Positions 38,269-48,288 of a stretch of 64,000 nucleotides of DNA are shown here, piece by piece. Numbering within the stretch: position 1 is the stretch's first letter; the number at the start of each line of letters is the position of its first letter. Below the pieces are notes generated by a model, which saw only the letters and a list, made by a program, of their open reading frames with translations, ran no database searches and was not told the DNA's origin. Both the position numbers and the translations under genes were made by a program. The DNA comes from Legionella sp. (GTDB lineage: Bacteria > Pseudomonadota > Gammaproteobacteria > Legionellales > Legionellaceae): contig JAUXWR010000025.1 in the NCBI GenBank assembly GCA_030680075.1, positions 1-64,000 of the forward strand, in the 5' to 3' direction.

Positions 38269-39174
38269 ATGGCAACAATTTTAATCATCGGAGCAAGTCA
38301 AGGATTAGGTTTAGAGTGGGTAAGGCATTATAAACACCAGGGTCATACCGTAATGGCTACCTGTAGAAATCCCAGTTCTGCTGTTGAGTTAAACGAATTA
38401 CTGTGCGGCGTTGACGATAGAATAATTCAACTTGATGTAACTGATACAGAATCGGTTTTGTCGCTAAAGGAGCAATTAGCTGAAGCTCCGGATATTACGA
38501 TTTACAATGCCGGTGTAAAAGGTTATACCAAGTTTCCTGATAACCAGATGACACTCCTCAATGCTACCTTCCATAGTGAAGGGCTTTCTTCCAGAGAGGC
38601 TGGACAAAACCTGGCCTTTCAAGTGAACGCACATGGTTTCGATAAGATTTTATTTGTTTTATCCGATATACTGCTGAAAAAACCAAAAGCAACCGTAGTA
38701 TATGTCACTACAGGGGTTGCTGTGACTCAACTCAATACAAGTGGCGGATACCCATTTTATCGTGAAAGTAAAGCGGCTGGGGATGCCTTTGCAAGAAACT
38801 GGGATATAGAACTTTCCAAACTCTCTTCATTAGATTCTCGCCCAAGAGTGTTCTCTATTGTTCCTGGTCTTGTTGATACAGGGATGGGTGCTGGCGTAGA
38901 CGGCGCGGCGGTTCCTTCGGTACGTATTGCAGATATGGCCAAGGTTATTATGCATGTAAAAGAAACCGGCGATACACATGGCGTTTGGACATATGATGGA
39001 ACCAAATTTACAGAATATCAACTACCTGACTCAATGAAAGAGGTTAACCCTCACTCCTATAGCAACGCAACTATTTTGACTAATAAAGGCATATATAAAA
39101 CAAAAAGTGAAGGTGGGCCATCTGCAAACATCGATCCCTTGATGGTTGAATATTGGAACAGCAAATTCCTTTAA
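38269..39174 (+). CDS. Short-chain dehydrogenase/reductase
   Basis: NAD(P)-dependent oxidoreductase of the SDR family. The N-terminal nucleotide motif is GASQGLGLEW (residues 8-17, TGxxxGxG type), then LDVTD, the NAG motif (YNAGVKG) and YRESKAA, which carries the catalytic Tyr-Lys pair. Length is 301 residues, longer than a basic SDR (about 250), with an extra C-terminal region. The substrate is unknown. AAGGTA lies about 10 nt before the ATG. It is divergent from the orphan small genes. Confidence 0.85.
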   Translation: MATILIIGASQGLGLEWVRHYKHQGHTVMATCRNPSSAVELNELLCGVDDRIIQLDVTDTESVLSLKEQLAEAPDITIYNAGVKGYTKFPDNQMTLLNATFHSEGLSSREAGQNLAFQVNAHGFDKILFVLSDILLKKPKATVVYVTTGVAVTQLNTSGGYPFYRESKAAGDAFARNWDIELSKLSSLDSRPRVFSIVPGLVDTGMGAGVDGAAVPSVRIADMAKVIMHVKETGDTHGVWTYDGTKFTEYQLPDSMKEVNPHSYSNATILTNKGIYKTKSEGGPSANIDPLMVEYWNSKFL

Positions 39175-39254
39175 AGGGGAGATTCTTCCAATGGCTTTTA
39201 CGCTATGGGCAAATAGTGTAAAATTAAACCAATATTAAACTCACAGGCTTATTC

Positions 39255-39989
39255 GTGACTTCTTATATTCTATTTATTCTGTTCCTTGCGCTAACACGAG
39301 CCGTTTTCTTATTAATTAATAATATGCAGGCTGCGCCCGTTAATTTGAGGCCAACACCTGTTGAAGAGCTGCCATTTCCCAAGCATAAATTATATGAACT
39401 TAGTGAAGAACTAAAAAATATCGATGCCGAAAGCCATTATATGGCGCTATGGCAGCAATTATCATCGCTATCAAACCAACAAGACCTGTTTAGCAAAGTA
39501 AATTCACCCCTTAAAAATCACCGCATTCTTGTTGATAATAAGGGTATTATTTCTATTGATAAGCAAAAAGTGTTTGTTACTTATACCAATGATGAAAAGT
39601 TGACTATTGCCATTGCAATTTATCAATTTGCCTACGCTATTTCTATAAAATCACTGAATGCGAATTCAGAGCGTTTAATAAGACAAGGAATTGTTCCTTT
39701 ACTAATGCGCCCCTTTAGCCATTTATATGGAAACTTCCCTGTTAAACAGGCAGAATGGGAATTAAGACAGCTTACGTATTCTAATTATCGAAAAGTAACT
39801 TCTCCTCAAAAAAAACTTACTCTGGATGAACGAGAAGCACATAGTTTTCAACTATTCAGGTGCTATATTAGAAAAGAGCGATTTAATATTCAACATCGAG
39901 AAGGCCGCATTAAACCTGAGGAATCCAGTGCTTCATTACACGAAAGTATTTTAAATCCGCAACATCAGGCAGTTTCAGGTTTACTCTGA
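39255..39989 (+). CDS. Orphan protein with N-terminal membrane segment
   Basis: I do not recognise the family. The start is GTG 39255 with a weak Shine-Dalgarno. The 244-residue protein has one N-terminal hydrophobic segment (YILFILFLALTRAVFLLI), which could be a signal anchor, then a soluble region with basic and acidic stretches. The tail is rich in Glu and Ser (KPEESSASLHESILN) and ends GLL. The last 25 bases overlap the 3' end of cvpA on the other strand. It may be a lineage-specific protein; an effector role is only a possibility and the membrane anchor argues against it. Confidence 0.6.
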   Translation: MTSYILFILFLALTRAVFLLINNMQAAPVNLRPTPVEELPFPKHKLYELSEELKNIDAESHYMALWQQLSSLSNQQDLFSKVNSPLKNHRILVDNKGIISIDKQKVFVTYTNDEKLTIAIAIYQFAYAISIKSLNANSERLIRQGIVPLLMRPFSHLYGNFPVKQAEWELRQLTYSNYRKVTSPQKKLTLDEREAHSFQLFRCYIRKERFNIQHREGRIKPEESSASLHESILNPQHQAVSGLL

Positions 39990-40507
39990 AACTCCACCAA
40001 ATTTTCTGGAGGAGTAATATCTTTGGCTCGTTTGATAAATTCGGGCATCATTCCGTAAACCCAGGCAACAACTGGATCAAAGCTCGCATATAGTTTTGAT
40101 TCGCGGGAATACTCCTGATAAGGCAAGGAGGTCATTTTCGTCACCGCCATTAATAATGCCACAATAAATACACCACGAACGAAACCAAAACCCATACCGA
40201 GCAATCGGTCTGTACCGCTTAAACCTGAACGCTTTAAAATAAACCCAAGCAATGCATTCACTAAACCGCCAGCAATAAGTGTTGCAATGAATAACAAAAC
40301 AAATGCCGAGGCCGTTCTTGCGGTTTTATCGTGGATATAATTTTGCAACCATGGATCAATACTCGCCGAATAACTATAAGCAACCCAGATAGCCAGAATC
40401 CAGATGCAAAGTGCAACAAGCTCTTTTACAAAGCCACGTATCAAGCCCGTAATAACTGAAAGCGCTATTACCCCAACAATTGCCAAATCAACCCAATACC
40501 ACTGCAT
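39965..40507 (-). CDS. cvpA: CvpA family membrane protein
   Basis: Inner-membrane protein with four hydrophobic segments (about residues 5-25, 30-50, 65-88, 105-122) and the CvpA signature VDLAIVGVIALSVITGLIRGFVKE at the N-terminus and GTDRLLGMGFGFVRGVF. It is required for colicin V export in E. coli and has been linked to envelope stress tolerance. Length, 180 residues, is normal. It follows the SPOR gene by one base, as in the folC-dedD-cvpA order of gammaproteobacteria, but purF, the usual next gene, is missing here. Confidence 0.92.
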   Translation of the reverse strand: MQWYWVDLAIVGVIALSVITGLIRGFVKELVALCIWILAIWVAYSYSASIDPWLQNYIHDKTARTASAFVLLFIATLIAGGLVNALLGFILKRSGLSGTDRLLGMGFGFVRGVFIVALLMAVTKMTSLPYQEYSRESKLYASFDPVVAWVYGMMPEFIKRAKDITPPENLVEFQSKPETA

Positions 40508-40508
40508 A

Positions 40509-41258
40509 TTAACTTATACCTGTTGATGCGACCACAATGCCTTTAAGCTTAGTCATTTCAGCCAGCTGTTGTTGTAAAACTTCAGCCTCCTGCTTTTTAT
40601 CCCGTGGCCCTACCATCACTTTATATACCGTTCCATTTTTAGTATTGGTTTTGCTGAAGAATGCTTTATACCCTTTGGTTTTTAATTTATTGACGAGAGA
40701 AACTGCATTAGTTTGTTGTGAAAATGTTCCTAACTGGACTGAATATCGACTGGTGGAAACGGGAACCAGTCTACTTTTTGCGAGCGCTTTTACGGCTGGC
40801 GTTTTTTTAATTTCACGAGCTTTTAGAGACAGCGTTTTTGCTGTAGCTTTACGGTCTGGAGATTGTGCGGTCACGTCTTTAGACACAGCACCTTCTGTCG
40901 CGGGTGTAAGCTCTTTTAGAGTGGCTGACTGTTTTAGCGCGACAGCAGGGGCTGTTCTCAATTCATTCATTTGGCTCAAGGGTTCCGCTTTTGCAATGGT
41001 TGAGATGGGCTTTAACTCATCTTTTACCGAAGGGATATTTACATGTGCTACTTTCACACTGCGAAACATCGTCTGTTTCTCAGGCATAGCAACAACAGGT
41101 AAAGCAGGCTTGGTTGGTAATTTGATTGAGACAATCGTCTTTTCAAACCGTTGATTTGATTTTTTCATAATTGCCGGGACAAAAATTGCAGCTATTGATA
41201 AAATCACCGCAATGCCAACCAGCCTGTGTTTAAAACGCTCATCCATTACAAATTTCAT
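40509..41258 (-). CDS. SPOR-domain protein (DedD-like)
   Basis: A bitopic inner-membrane protein: a short cytosolic N-terminus, a membrane helix (LVGIAVILSIAAIFVPAIM, about 12-30), a long low-complexity periplasmic linker rich in Lys, Ala, Pro and Thr, and a C-terminal SPOR domain (YSVQLGTFSQQTNAVSLVNK to VVAS, about 172-245) that binds denuded glycan strands at the septum. Position between folC and cvpA is that of dedD in E. coli. Length is 249 residues. It probably takes part in cell division. Confidence 0.88.
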   Translation of the reverse strand: MKFVMDERFKHRLVGIAVILSIAAIFVPAIMKKSNQRFEKTIVSIKLPTKPALPVVAMPEKQTMFRSVKVAHVNIPSVKDELKPISTIAKAEPLSQMNELRTAPAVALKQSATLKELTPATEGAVSKDVTAQSPDRKATAKTLSLKAREIKKTPAVKALAKSRLVPVSTSRYSVQLGTFSQQTNAVSLVNKLKTKGYKAFFSKTNTKNGTVYKVMVGPRDKKQEAEVLQQQLAEMTKLKGIVVASTGIS

Positions 41259-41273
41259 GTCATCTCCTAAATT

Positions 41274-42533
41274 TCAAGGGATAGGTAAAGTTGATAATAC
41301 AGGACCTACCATAAAAAAAGATCCGTAAACCACGATTAAATCATCCGGTGAGGCCTCTTCACATGCGGCCTTATACGCTAAAATTGCGTCATTATAACAC
41401 AATGTCTGATTGATTTCACGGCGCTTAAGCGCAGTAATCAGTTGCGTTGCAGATGCCGCACGCTTACCCTGTAAAAGTGCGGGATACCAGCAATCAACAA
41501 TAGCGGCCAGAGGTGTAATCAAGCCATTGATATCCTTATCAGCGAAAGCCGAAAAAACGGCATGAATTTTCGTGTTGGGATAATTTGCTGTTAAAAAAGC
41601 CGCCAGGTATTGTGCTGCTTGTGGGTTGTGCGCCACATCAAGTAAAGTTCGTCGAGGCAAGTCCACTACCTGTAAACGCCCTGTCAAAAAAGTATGGTTT
41701 ATACCCTCTATTCGTTGGATGTCACTTAAAGGAAGCTCATCCCCAAGGCAAAAAGATGCCATTATCGCCGCTCCCAGGGAGTTACGATGAAATGATGTTG
41801 CAGGCAAAGCGATAGACTGTTTTCCAAAAGAAAAGTGCACTAAGTCTCCCGCTAATTCGAGGGTATATTCTTCTCCCTGTCGATAACAGACAACACCTAG
41901 ACGTGAAGCCTCCTCCAAAACACGTTTCGGGGGATTTTGATCAGCATAAATAAATGGCTTGTTTGCTCTTAAAATACCTGCTTTCTCGTAACCAATATCC
42001 TCAATTGTATTTCCCAGGTATTCTTCATGATCCTTATCAACGGTAGTAATGATAGCCAAATCGGGGTTAATAATGTTTGTTGCATCCAGACGCCCGCCGA
42101 GACCCACTTCAAGAATAATTAAATCAAGCTGGTGTTTTTTAAAATGCCAGAGTGCTGCAAGCGTTGCCATTTCAAAATAGGTGAGATGAATTAACCCTCT
42201 TGCTTCTTCGACAGCTTCAAAAGCCATAACCAATTGCTCATCGGAGATATGCTGTTGATTAATTTTTATTCGTTCATTAAATGAAACGAGATGTGGTGAA
42301 GTATAAACACCAACAGAATATCCAGCTCTTCGGTAAATTGCCTCAAGTAGAGCCACTGTTGAGCCTTTACCATTCGTGCCCCCCACAGTTACAACCGTGG
42401 CCGTGGGTTGTAGAAGATTTAAGCGTTCTGCTACTTGCTTAACCCTGGTTAATCCCAGCTGAATTTCTTGCTGATAACGATTTTCTAGGGTAAAAAGCCA
42501 ATCCTCAAGACTTAGGCGCCCAGCTGTTATCAT
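41274..42533 (-). CDS. folC: Folylpolyglutamate synthase / dihydrofolate synthase FolC
   Basis: Joins glutamate to dihydropteroate and to folates, in the cytosol. Mur-ligase-type features are clear: ATP loop [19 protein letters not shown] (about residues 46-64), [41 protein letters not shown] and [11 protein letters not shown]. At 419 residues it matches E. coli FolC (422). Its ATG overlaps the accD stop by four bases, and 15 bases separate it from the SPOR gene. The accD-folC-dedD-cvpA order is conserved. Confidence 0.95.
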   Translation of the reverse strand: MITAGRLSLEDWLFTLENRYQQEIQLGLTRVKQVAERLNLLQPTATVVTVGGTNGKGSTVALLEAIYRRAGYSVGVYTSPHLVSFNERIKINQQHISDEQLVMAFEAVEEARGLIHLTYFEMATLAALWHFKKHQLDLIILEVGLGGRLDATNIINPDLAIITTVDKDHEEYLGNTIEDIGYEKAGILRANKPFIYADQNPPKRVLEEASRLGVVCYRQGEEYTLELAGDLVHFSFGKQSIALPATSFHRNSLGAAIMASFCLGDELPLSDIQRIEGINHTFLTGRLQVVDLPRRTLLDVAHNPQAAQYLAAFLTANYPNTKIHAVFSAFADKDINGLITPLAAIVDCWYPALLQGKRAASATQLITALKRREINQTLCYNDAILAYKAACEEASPDDLIVVYGSFFMVGPVLSTLPIP

Positions 42534-43393
42534 GCAGTAAATTCTCGCGGGGATAATTTGTCAATCAGTTCAGAAAGAGTTGATCGCAAATTTTTACGCT
42601 CAATAATCATATCAATATGACCATGTTCAAGTAAAAACTCACTTCGTTGAAAACCTTCAGGCAATGTTTGTCGCACGGTTTGTTCAATAACACGAGGGCC
42701 GGCAAAACCAATTAGCGCATTGGGCTCTGCTACGATGATGTCACCAAGACTTGCAAAACTCGCTGATACGCCGCCCATTGTCGGGTCAGTAAGTACTACA
42801 ATAAAAGGTAGTTTGGTGTCGCAAAACCTCGCCAGCGCTGCTGATGTTTTAGCCATTTGCATTAGAGAAAATAAGCCCTCTTGCATCCTGGCGCCACCAC
42901 TTGCTGTAAAACAAATGTAGGGTCTTTTTTCTGCCGTGGCTAAATTTACTGCTCTGACAAATTTTTCACCCACAGTGGCTCCCATTGAACCACCCATAAA
43001 ATTAAATTCAAAGGCACTAACCACAACAGGTTGTTTTTGTAAGGTGCCTTTCATGACAATTAATGCTTCTTTTTCGCCTGTCGCTTTTTGGGCTTGACTG
43101 ATTCGGTCTTTATATTTTTTAGAGTCTTTAAACTTTAACCGATCAATAGGCTCAAGATTAATGGCAATTTCTTCTTGACTGCCCTCATCTAGAAATTGAT
43201 TCATGCGTGTACGCGCATTTACTCGGTGATGATGGTTGCATGCAGGGCAAACCGAGAGATTTTTTTCAAGCTCAGTACTATACAGGACTGAAGCACATCC
43301 AAGACATTTAACCCATAACCCTTCGGGAACACCTTTTTTTTGTGAGGTATCTGTCTTAATGATTGAGGGTAGAAGTTTTTTTAGCCAACTCAT
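42530..43393 (-). CDS. accD: Acetyl-CoA carboxylase carboxyltransferase beta subunit AccD
   Basis: Carries out, with AccA, the transfer of CO2 from biotin to acetyl-CoA to make malonyl-CoA. The N-terminal zinc ribbon has CLGC and CPAC pairs separated by about 15 residues ([19 protein letters not shown] then SVCPAC), followed by the crotonase-like core with [34 protein letters not shown] and GGVSASFA. I start at ATG 43391-43393 ([11 protein letters not shown]), the family N-terminus, rather than 29 codons upstream. This gives 287 residues, close to the family average. Confidence 0.95.
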   Translation of the reverse strand: MSWLKKLLPSIIKTDTSQKKGVPEGLWVKCLGCASVLYSTELEKNLSVCPACNHHHRVNARTRMNQFLDEGSQEEIAINLEPIDRLKFKDSKKYKDRISQAQKATGEKEALIVMKGTLQKQPVVVSAFEFNFMGGSMGATVGEKFVRAVNLATAEKRPYICFTASGGARMQEGLFSLMQMAKTSAALARFCDTKLPFIVVLTDPTMGGVSASFASLGDIIVAEPNALIGFAGPRVIEQTVRQTLPEGFQRSEFLLEHGHIDMIIERKNLRSTLSELIDKLSPREFTA

Positions 43394-43476
43394 AAACCAT
43401 GATCCGTTGTAGATTTTGACGGGTAATAGTATAACTCGATTTATTGGTTGTACGCTATGGGGTGGGTAAACTACCC

Positions 43477-46206
43477 TCAACCGGCGTTTCTCTGTCTAAA
43501 TATTGCCAGATTTTCATCCACTGGTTCATCATACAACTTCTTATTAATCGTAAACCATTTATTATCAGGAATTCTCTTAAAATTCGGTTCCATAGCAGGA
43601 GTGATAATTTGCAACGGCTCCTCCCTGCTTTTACTTTTATCACAGGACTCCTTTAAACTACTCCACTGACAGCCTTTAATTTCCTTTAATATCCGCGTTA
43701 CATGCCTTTGGAGTAAATACCAGGTACTGCCAAAGTAAATTCGATTACACAAGGTCTTATGTGGCGGCAATAATGCATTGAGATTATCTAATTGAGAGCA
43801 AGCCAAATCAATATCAATTTCACCAGCTTTGAAATCTGTCATAATTTTAATAAATACCGCCAATAAGACATGTGTTTCTCCTTTTATATTCTGAAGCAAA
43901 TCCAAACAGCTTAGCGGATCATCCACAGTAAAATAATGCCTTGCTATTTTATAAAGTTTTAAATCCATTCCATTACTCATAAAATTGAGCGGTAATTTTA
44001 GAAAAACAGGGTAAATAGCTTCAAATAAACGCATATTACTGAGCACATCCACTGCTGGCACTTCTGATACTGAATTTATATCAAGATTACACTCTGGCTG
44101 CTCGTCAATAACCAATGGTCGAGCCTGCTTTTTAAATAGGCGTTGTCTCAATCGGTCAATTTTTTCATCATCCATTCCCTCTTCCAGTGCTTTTTCAACG
44201 AAAGATTCAAACCAATCCTCACGACCACGATAGCAGCAATAATAGAGAACTTCCTCCATATTGGCGAAGGTGGTATATAAATATTCTTCATTATGGGAGA
44301 TGCCATTTTCCGGGCTTTCATAGCGCGCTTTAATATATTTGCGTGCCGCTTTATAACCATTTTTAAATAAGACTCGTTGCGCATCCAGGTCCATATCAAA
44401 ATTTGTGGAGGAAACATTATCAACAGGAATGAGAATTACTTGAGTACTATGTTGCAATAATTTCAGGCGATCCCTTTCCCAACCGCTAACGGGATCTTTC
44501 ACACCCGTTAACATACTACATACCCAGTTATAAAGAAAATTTTCTCGATACACCCTGTCAGCCAATTTGTCCAATATTCGTCTTTCAGAACCATTATCAA
44601 ATTGAAAGGCCACAAGACTTAAGCAGTTACCATACTCCGATTCAAGAAACGTTGAATGATCATCACGGATAGCTTCTGTTGGCAAATTACTTAAGACGCC
44701 ACCGTCAATGATTTTTTTACCCTTAACAACTGATGGCTTAAAGACGACAGGGTATCCCGCTGAGTGTATTATTCCTTCGCTATACTCAAGGTCTGGAGTC
44801 GTAAGATGAGAATAATAGATGGTTTTACGTTCTTCCACGATAGTCGCTGTAATCGTTACTTTATCACCCAGCCCACAATTAGGATAACGTGTTTTTAAAA
44901 GGTGAAGTGATTTATAAGTAATCTCGCCTTTTTTAAGTACTTCTTTTGCCAAAAATTCCCTGTCTTCTCTTTCAATAATATGTTTTTTCACAATCTGATT
45001 AAATTTTTTGACTATCATGTAATCCAGGGCAGCCTTTAAAGCGACCTTATCAGAAATGCCGGTACTATCTATATCAAAATGAATAATATTTTCTTGACGA
45101 ATCCCTTGAAAAAACTGAAAAATCTCATCAGCTGTGTATCCGAGATAGCACAGCCCTGACATGATGCCGCCGGCAGAACTGCCAGCATATTTGGTGGTGC
45201 CTGTAATTCCCGCATCCTCAAATGCCTTGTACGCACCTACATGGCCATAGATTTTTGCACCACCACCACAAAAAACCATGCTATCTAAATCAGGACGTTT
45301 TTCTTTTATTAATATTTCACCATTATAAGGACGTTTAAAAACCTGAACATTATCTTTTACTATATAAGGATCGGCTGGGTAATTTTTATCTCCTGAGCGT
45401 AACTCTTTCATTTCAATATCGGTTGAGGGCGATTCAAATAGCTTTTTTTTGAGCCACCTCCAAAGTCGCGTATACCAGGGTAATGTGACTACTAAACGCT
45501 GTGTTAGGCGGTATTCATGCATTTCTCTCACGCGCTTTTCAGGTAACTCTACATGAATAGAATAAGGATGCGGATTATGAACCATTGCTTCATAATTTGG
45601 TAATTTTAAATCGGTTGCCAGTAATTCCTTAACGATGTCATCTGTCAAAAACAAACGCTTGGTATTTCGTAATGGTTTATCCTGGTTATCGACAGACTCA
45701 TGGTATTTGTTGTCAATTTCCTCTACTGCAAATTGATTCAGACCGATTAATAATCCATTTTCACCTTTAGAGATTTCCATACCATTTAATTGGTAATTCA
45801 GGGTTAGTTCTATAGGTGCCAAATTCCATAAATACGACTTCTTTTTATAAAAGAGTAAATTAGTTATTCGTCCCCACCAACTAAGTCCAACCTCTGCTGT
45901 GTACCCTCTATAATCATTCGTAGAAACACCCGTAGGAAAAGCACGAAAAGCCTTATCTTCGTGAGGTTTCATAAACCAGTTCAGAAACTCATCACGGCAT
46001 GCTTCACTCAAACGCGTAAAATCGAAAACAATTCGCTCATCATCAAACAAATAATCGCCTAAGGTGAACGTCTCATCAGGTGCACATCCGTTTATTCTGA
46101 ACCATCCATTATGAACACAGAGTAAGTACTTTTTTAATAACAGCGTATTGGGATGTAATGCAGCATTTTGATGTAATAACTTGGCTAATACACTTTCTCG
46201 AGTCAT
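43477..46206 (-). CDS. vpdC: Patatin-like phospholipase, VpdC-like Dot/Icm effector
   Basis: Large protein (909 residues) with a central patatin domain (about residues 308-515). It shows the oxyanion motif CGGGAKIYG (313-321), nucleophile elbow GSSAGG with Ser344, and DGG with Asp501, a complete Ser-Asp dyad for acyl hydrolysis of phospholipids. Long N- and C-terminal regions flank it, and there is no signal peptide. L. pneumophila VpdC (lpg1426) has the same organisation and similar size and lies between the same neighbours, accD and pyrF; it is a Dot/Icm effector reported to act on vacuole membranes after activation by host ubiquitin. The tail ([13 protein letters not shown]) is acidic as expected for a translocation signal. 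The effector status is inferred. Confidence 0.85.
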   Translation of the reverse strand: MTRESVLAKLLHQNAALHPNTLLLKKYLLCVHNGWFRINGCAPDETFTLGDYLFDDERIVFDFTRLSEACRDEFLNWFMKPHEDKAFRAFPTGVSTNDYRGYTAEVGLSWWGRITNLLFYKKKSYLWNLAPIELTLNYQLNGMEISKGENGLLIGLNQFAVEEIDNKYHESVDNQDKPLRNTKRLFLTDDIVKELLATDLKLPNYEAMVHNPHPYSIHVELPEKRVREMHEYRLTQRLVVTLPWYTRLWRWLKKKLFESPSTDIEMKELRSGDKNYPADPYIVKDNVQVFKRPYNGEILIKEKRPDLDSMVFCGGGAKIYGHVGAYKAFEDAGITGTTKYAGSSAGGIMSGLCYLGYTADEIFQFFQGIRQENIIHFDIDSTGISDKVALKAALDYMIVKKFNQIVKKHIIEREDREFLAKEVLKKGEITYKSLHLLKTRYPNCGLGDKVTITATIVEERKTIYYSHLTTPDLEYSEGIIHSAGYPVVFKPSVVKGKKIIDGGVLSNLPTEAIRDDHSTFLESEYGNCLSLVAFQFDNGSERRILDKLADRVYRENFLYNWVCSMLTGVKDPVSGWERDRLKLLQHSTQVILIPVDNVSSTNFDMDLDAQRVLFKNGYKAARKYIKARYESPENGISHNEEYLYTTFANMEEVLYYCCYRGREDWFESFVEKALEEGMDDEKIDRLRQRLFKKQARPLVIDEQPECNLDINSVSEVPAVDVLSNMRLFEAIYPVFLKLPLNFMSNGMDLKLYKIARHYFTVDDPLSCLDLLQNIKGETHVLLAVFIKIMTDFKAGEIDIDLACSQLDNLNALLPPHKTLCNRIYFGSTWYLLQRHVTRILKEIKGCQWSSLKESCDKSKSREEPLQIITPAMEPNFKRIPDNKWFTINKKLYDEPVDENLAIFRQRNAG

Positions 46207-46344
46207 AGCTTTCTCCCAACAGCCTGGTTAGTCGCATATGCAGTGTGAACAGCATTGATTTTATGTTAAATGCAAGTGCATTCTTTTTGATCTGACAGAT
46301 CTCTTTAATTTATAACTAACATAAATTCAATCAGAAATGAATAG

Positions 46345-46383
46345 GTAAAACTGCCTTGATACAAGTAAAAATCGGATCAAGGC
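46345..46383 (-). terminator. Probable intrinsic terminator of the pyrF unit
   Basis: On the minus strand TGCCTTGAT (46375-46383) and ATCAAGGCA (46352-46360) form a 9-bp stem followed by GTTTTA, about 27 bases after the pyrF stop. The 14-base loop is long and the T-run short, so efficiency is uncertain. The gap 46207-46409 otherwise holds the upstream region of vpdC, with no gene. Confidence 0.5.
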
Positions 46384-46409
46384 AAATTAAGCACCGAGAA
46401 TTTATAGAA

Positions 46410-47102
46410 TTAACGGATGGACTGTAAAATAGCGTTGATAACTGTTGCGGGTTGTGGGGCACGCGTGATAGGACGCCCTACCACCAAATAATCGCTACCA
46501 AGCCTTGCCGCCTCTGTTGGCGTCATAATACGGGATTGATCATCTCGACTTTCACCAGAGAGTCTGATACCAGGAGTAACTGTTAAAAATTGAGAACCCA
46601 ATTGCGATTTGATGAATTCAACTTCGTAAGCTGAACATACAACACCATCAAGACCTGCCTGATGCGAGAGATGAGCCAAACGACTTACTTGCTGCAGAAC
46701 AGAGGCATCAACCCCAATCTGTGGCAGCTCCGAGGAGTCCATGCTGGTAAGTACTGTAACTGCAATAAGCAATGGTCTCTTTGCGCCATAAGGATCCAAT
46801 GCAGCGCGTGCAGCCTTCATCATGTTAAGCCCGCCGCTCGCATGCACGTTAATCATCCAGACACCCAACTCTGCCGCAGAACGACAAGCATGAGCAACCG
46901 TATTGGGAATATCATGAAATTTCAAATCAAGAAATAGCTTGTAACCTCGCCGAACAAGGCCTCGTACAAAATCAGTTCCAAAAAGGGTAAACATCTCACT
47001 GCCAATTTTCAGTGCGCATGAATCAGGATCAATCTGTTCAATCAGTGCTAATGCCTGTTCTTGACTGGAGAAATCCAGCGCCACAATTAATTTACTTGTC
47101 AT
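46410..47102 (-). CDS. pyrF: Orotidine-5'-phosphate decarboxylase
   Basis: Last step of UMP synthesis. A TIM-barrel protein with LIVALDFSS at the start, LFLDLKFHDIPNTV (about residues 55-68; the catalytic Lys/Asp set), NVHASGG, GVVCSAYE, TPGIRLSGES and DYLVVGRPITRA. At 230 residues it is the short bacterial form. Its start codon overlaps the stop of the upstream aminotransferase gene by four bases (ATGA), so the two are coupled although functionally unrelated. Confidence 0.96.
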   Translation of the reverse strand: MTSKLIVALDFSSQEQALALIEQIDPDSCALKIGSEMFTLFGTDFVRGLVRRGYKLFLDLKFHDIPNTVAHACRSAAELGVWMINVHASGGLNMMKAARAALDPYGAKRPLLIAVTVLTSMDSSELPQIGVDASVLQQVSRLAHLSHQAGLDGVVCSAYEVEFIKSQLGSQFLTVTPGIRLSGESRDDQSRIMTPTEAARLGSDYLVVGRPITRAPQPATVINAILQSIR

Positions 47103-48211
47103 TTGACTGCTACGCTCTCTTTTTCAACGCAATTTTTAACAGCTTTCACCACTTCTTGTTGTTCTGCCATACTCAGATAAGGATGCATAGGCAAGCTCAC
47201 CACATGCTTACTGGCATACTCCGCATGGGGGAAGTCCCCCTCTTTATAACCCAGATACTGCAATGCTTCCTGCTGGTGCATAGCAATGGGATAATGAACC
47301 GCTGTCGGAATACCAAGCGCTTGTAAAGAGGCTTGAAAGCGGTCGCGATTTTCAACTTCAATGGTGTATTGGGCATATACCGACGTATTTTCCGGTGCAA
47401 CAAAAGGCACTTTAACCACATCGGCGAGCAGATGGCTGTATCGATCCCCCACCTCTTTTCGCAACTTGATTTCGTTGGGGAAGAGCTTCATTTTTTCGAT
47501 TAAAATAGCCGCTTGGATAGTATCCATTCGGCCATTAATGCCAATGCGACTATGACAATACCGTTCACTTTGTCCGTGAATACGTATCTCTTTCAAGATT
47601 TCCGCGATTTTATCATCATCCGTAAAACACGCGCCAGAATCACCATAACCACCCAGAGGCTTTGAGGGGAAAAAGCTGGTACAACCAATCGTTGATAAAC
47701 CACATGAATAGTTACCATGATGGGTCGCACCAAAACTTTGGGCGCCATCTTCAATAACCGGTAAGTTATGTTTTTGAGCGATTTTATTAATCGCGGTCAT
47801 GTCAGCACATTGCCCATATAAACTAACCGGCATAATGGCTTTAGTTCGGGGAGTAATAGCGGCTTCGATTTTAGCAGGGTCAATGTTATAACTTATGGGG
47901 TCTATATCTACAAATACAGGTTTGGCCTGGCATAAGGCAATAACCTCAGCCGTTGCAAAAAAACTGAAAGGACTGGTAATAATTTCATCGCCTGGCTTAA
48001 CATCAAGCGCTAATAAAGCCATAAAAAGTGCATCGGTACCACTGGCATTAACAATTGCATGACGAGTGCCTGCAAAATCAGCTAATTGCTTTTCAAGGAC
48101 TGCAATCTCAGGCCCCATAATATATTGACCATGATCAAGCACTGTTTTAATACCTTGCAAAATACCGGATTCGATTAATTGATATTGCTTGTTAAGATCA
48201 ATAAATTTCAT
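47099..48211 (-). CDS. DegT/DnrJ/EryC1 sugar aminotransferase (WbpE-like)
   Basis: PLP-dependent enzyme that aminates a nucleotide-linked keto-sugar. The family start MKFIDLNKQY, the ASGTDALFMALLAL helix, PFSFFATAEV, EDGAQSFGA with Asp155, and FFPSKPLGGYGDSG with the PLP lysine 184 are all present. The closest pattern I recall is WbpE, which makes UDP-diamino-uronic acid for O-antigen. Legionella lipid A also contains a 2,3-diamino sugar, so a role in LPS or lipid A sugars is possible. Length is 370 residues. It lies between lapB (LPS regulation) and pyrF. The exact substrate cannot be read from the sequence. Confidence 0.88.
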   Translation of the reverse strand: MKFIDLNKQYQLIESGILQGIKTVLDHGQYIMGPEIAVLEKQLADFAGTRHAIVNASGTDALFMALLALDVKPGDEIITSPFSFFATAEVIALCQAKPVFVDIDPISYNIDPAKIEAAITPRTKAIMPVSLYGQCADMTAINKIAQKHNLPVIEDGAQSFGATHHGNYSCGLSTIGCTSFFPSKPLGGYGDSGACFTDDDKIAEILKEIRIHGQSERYCHSRIGINGRMDTIQAAILIEKMKLFPNEIKLRKEVGDRYSHLLADVVKVPFVAPENTSVYAQYTIEVENRDRFQASLQALGIPTAVHYPIAMHQQEALQYLGYKEGDFPHAEYASKHVVSLPMHPYLSMAEQQEVVKAVKNCVEKESVAVK

Positions 48212-48288
48212 AAAACTCTCAATTTTGTAAATAATAAGTTATAACCAGAATTAAGTCGTCAACTCGCTATAAGCCAAATGCACGTGAG

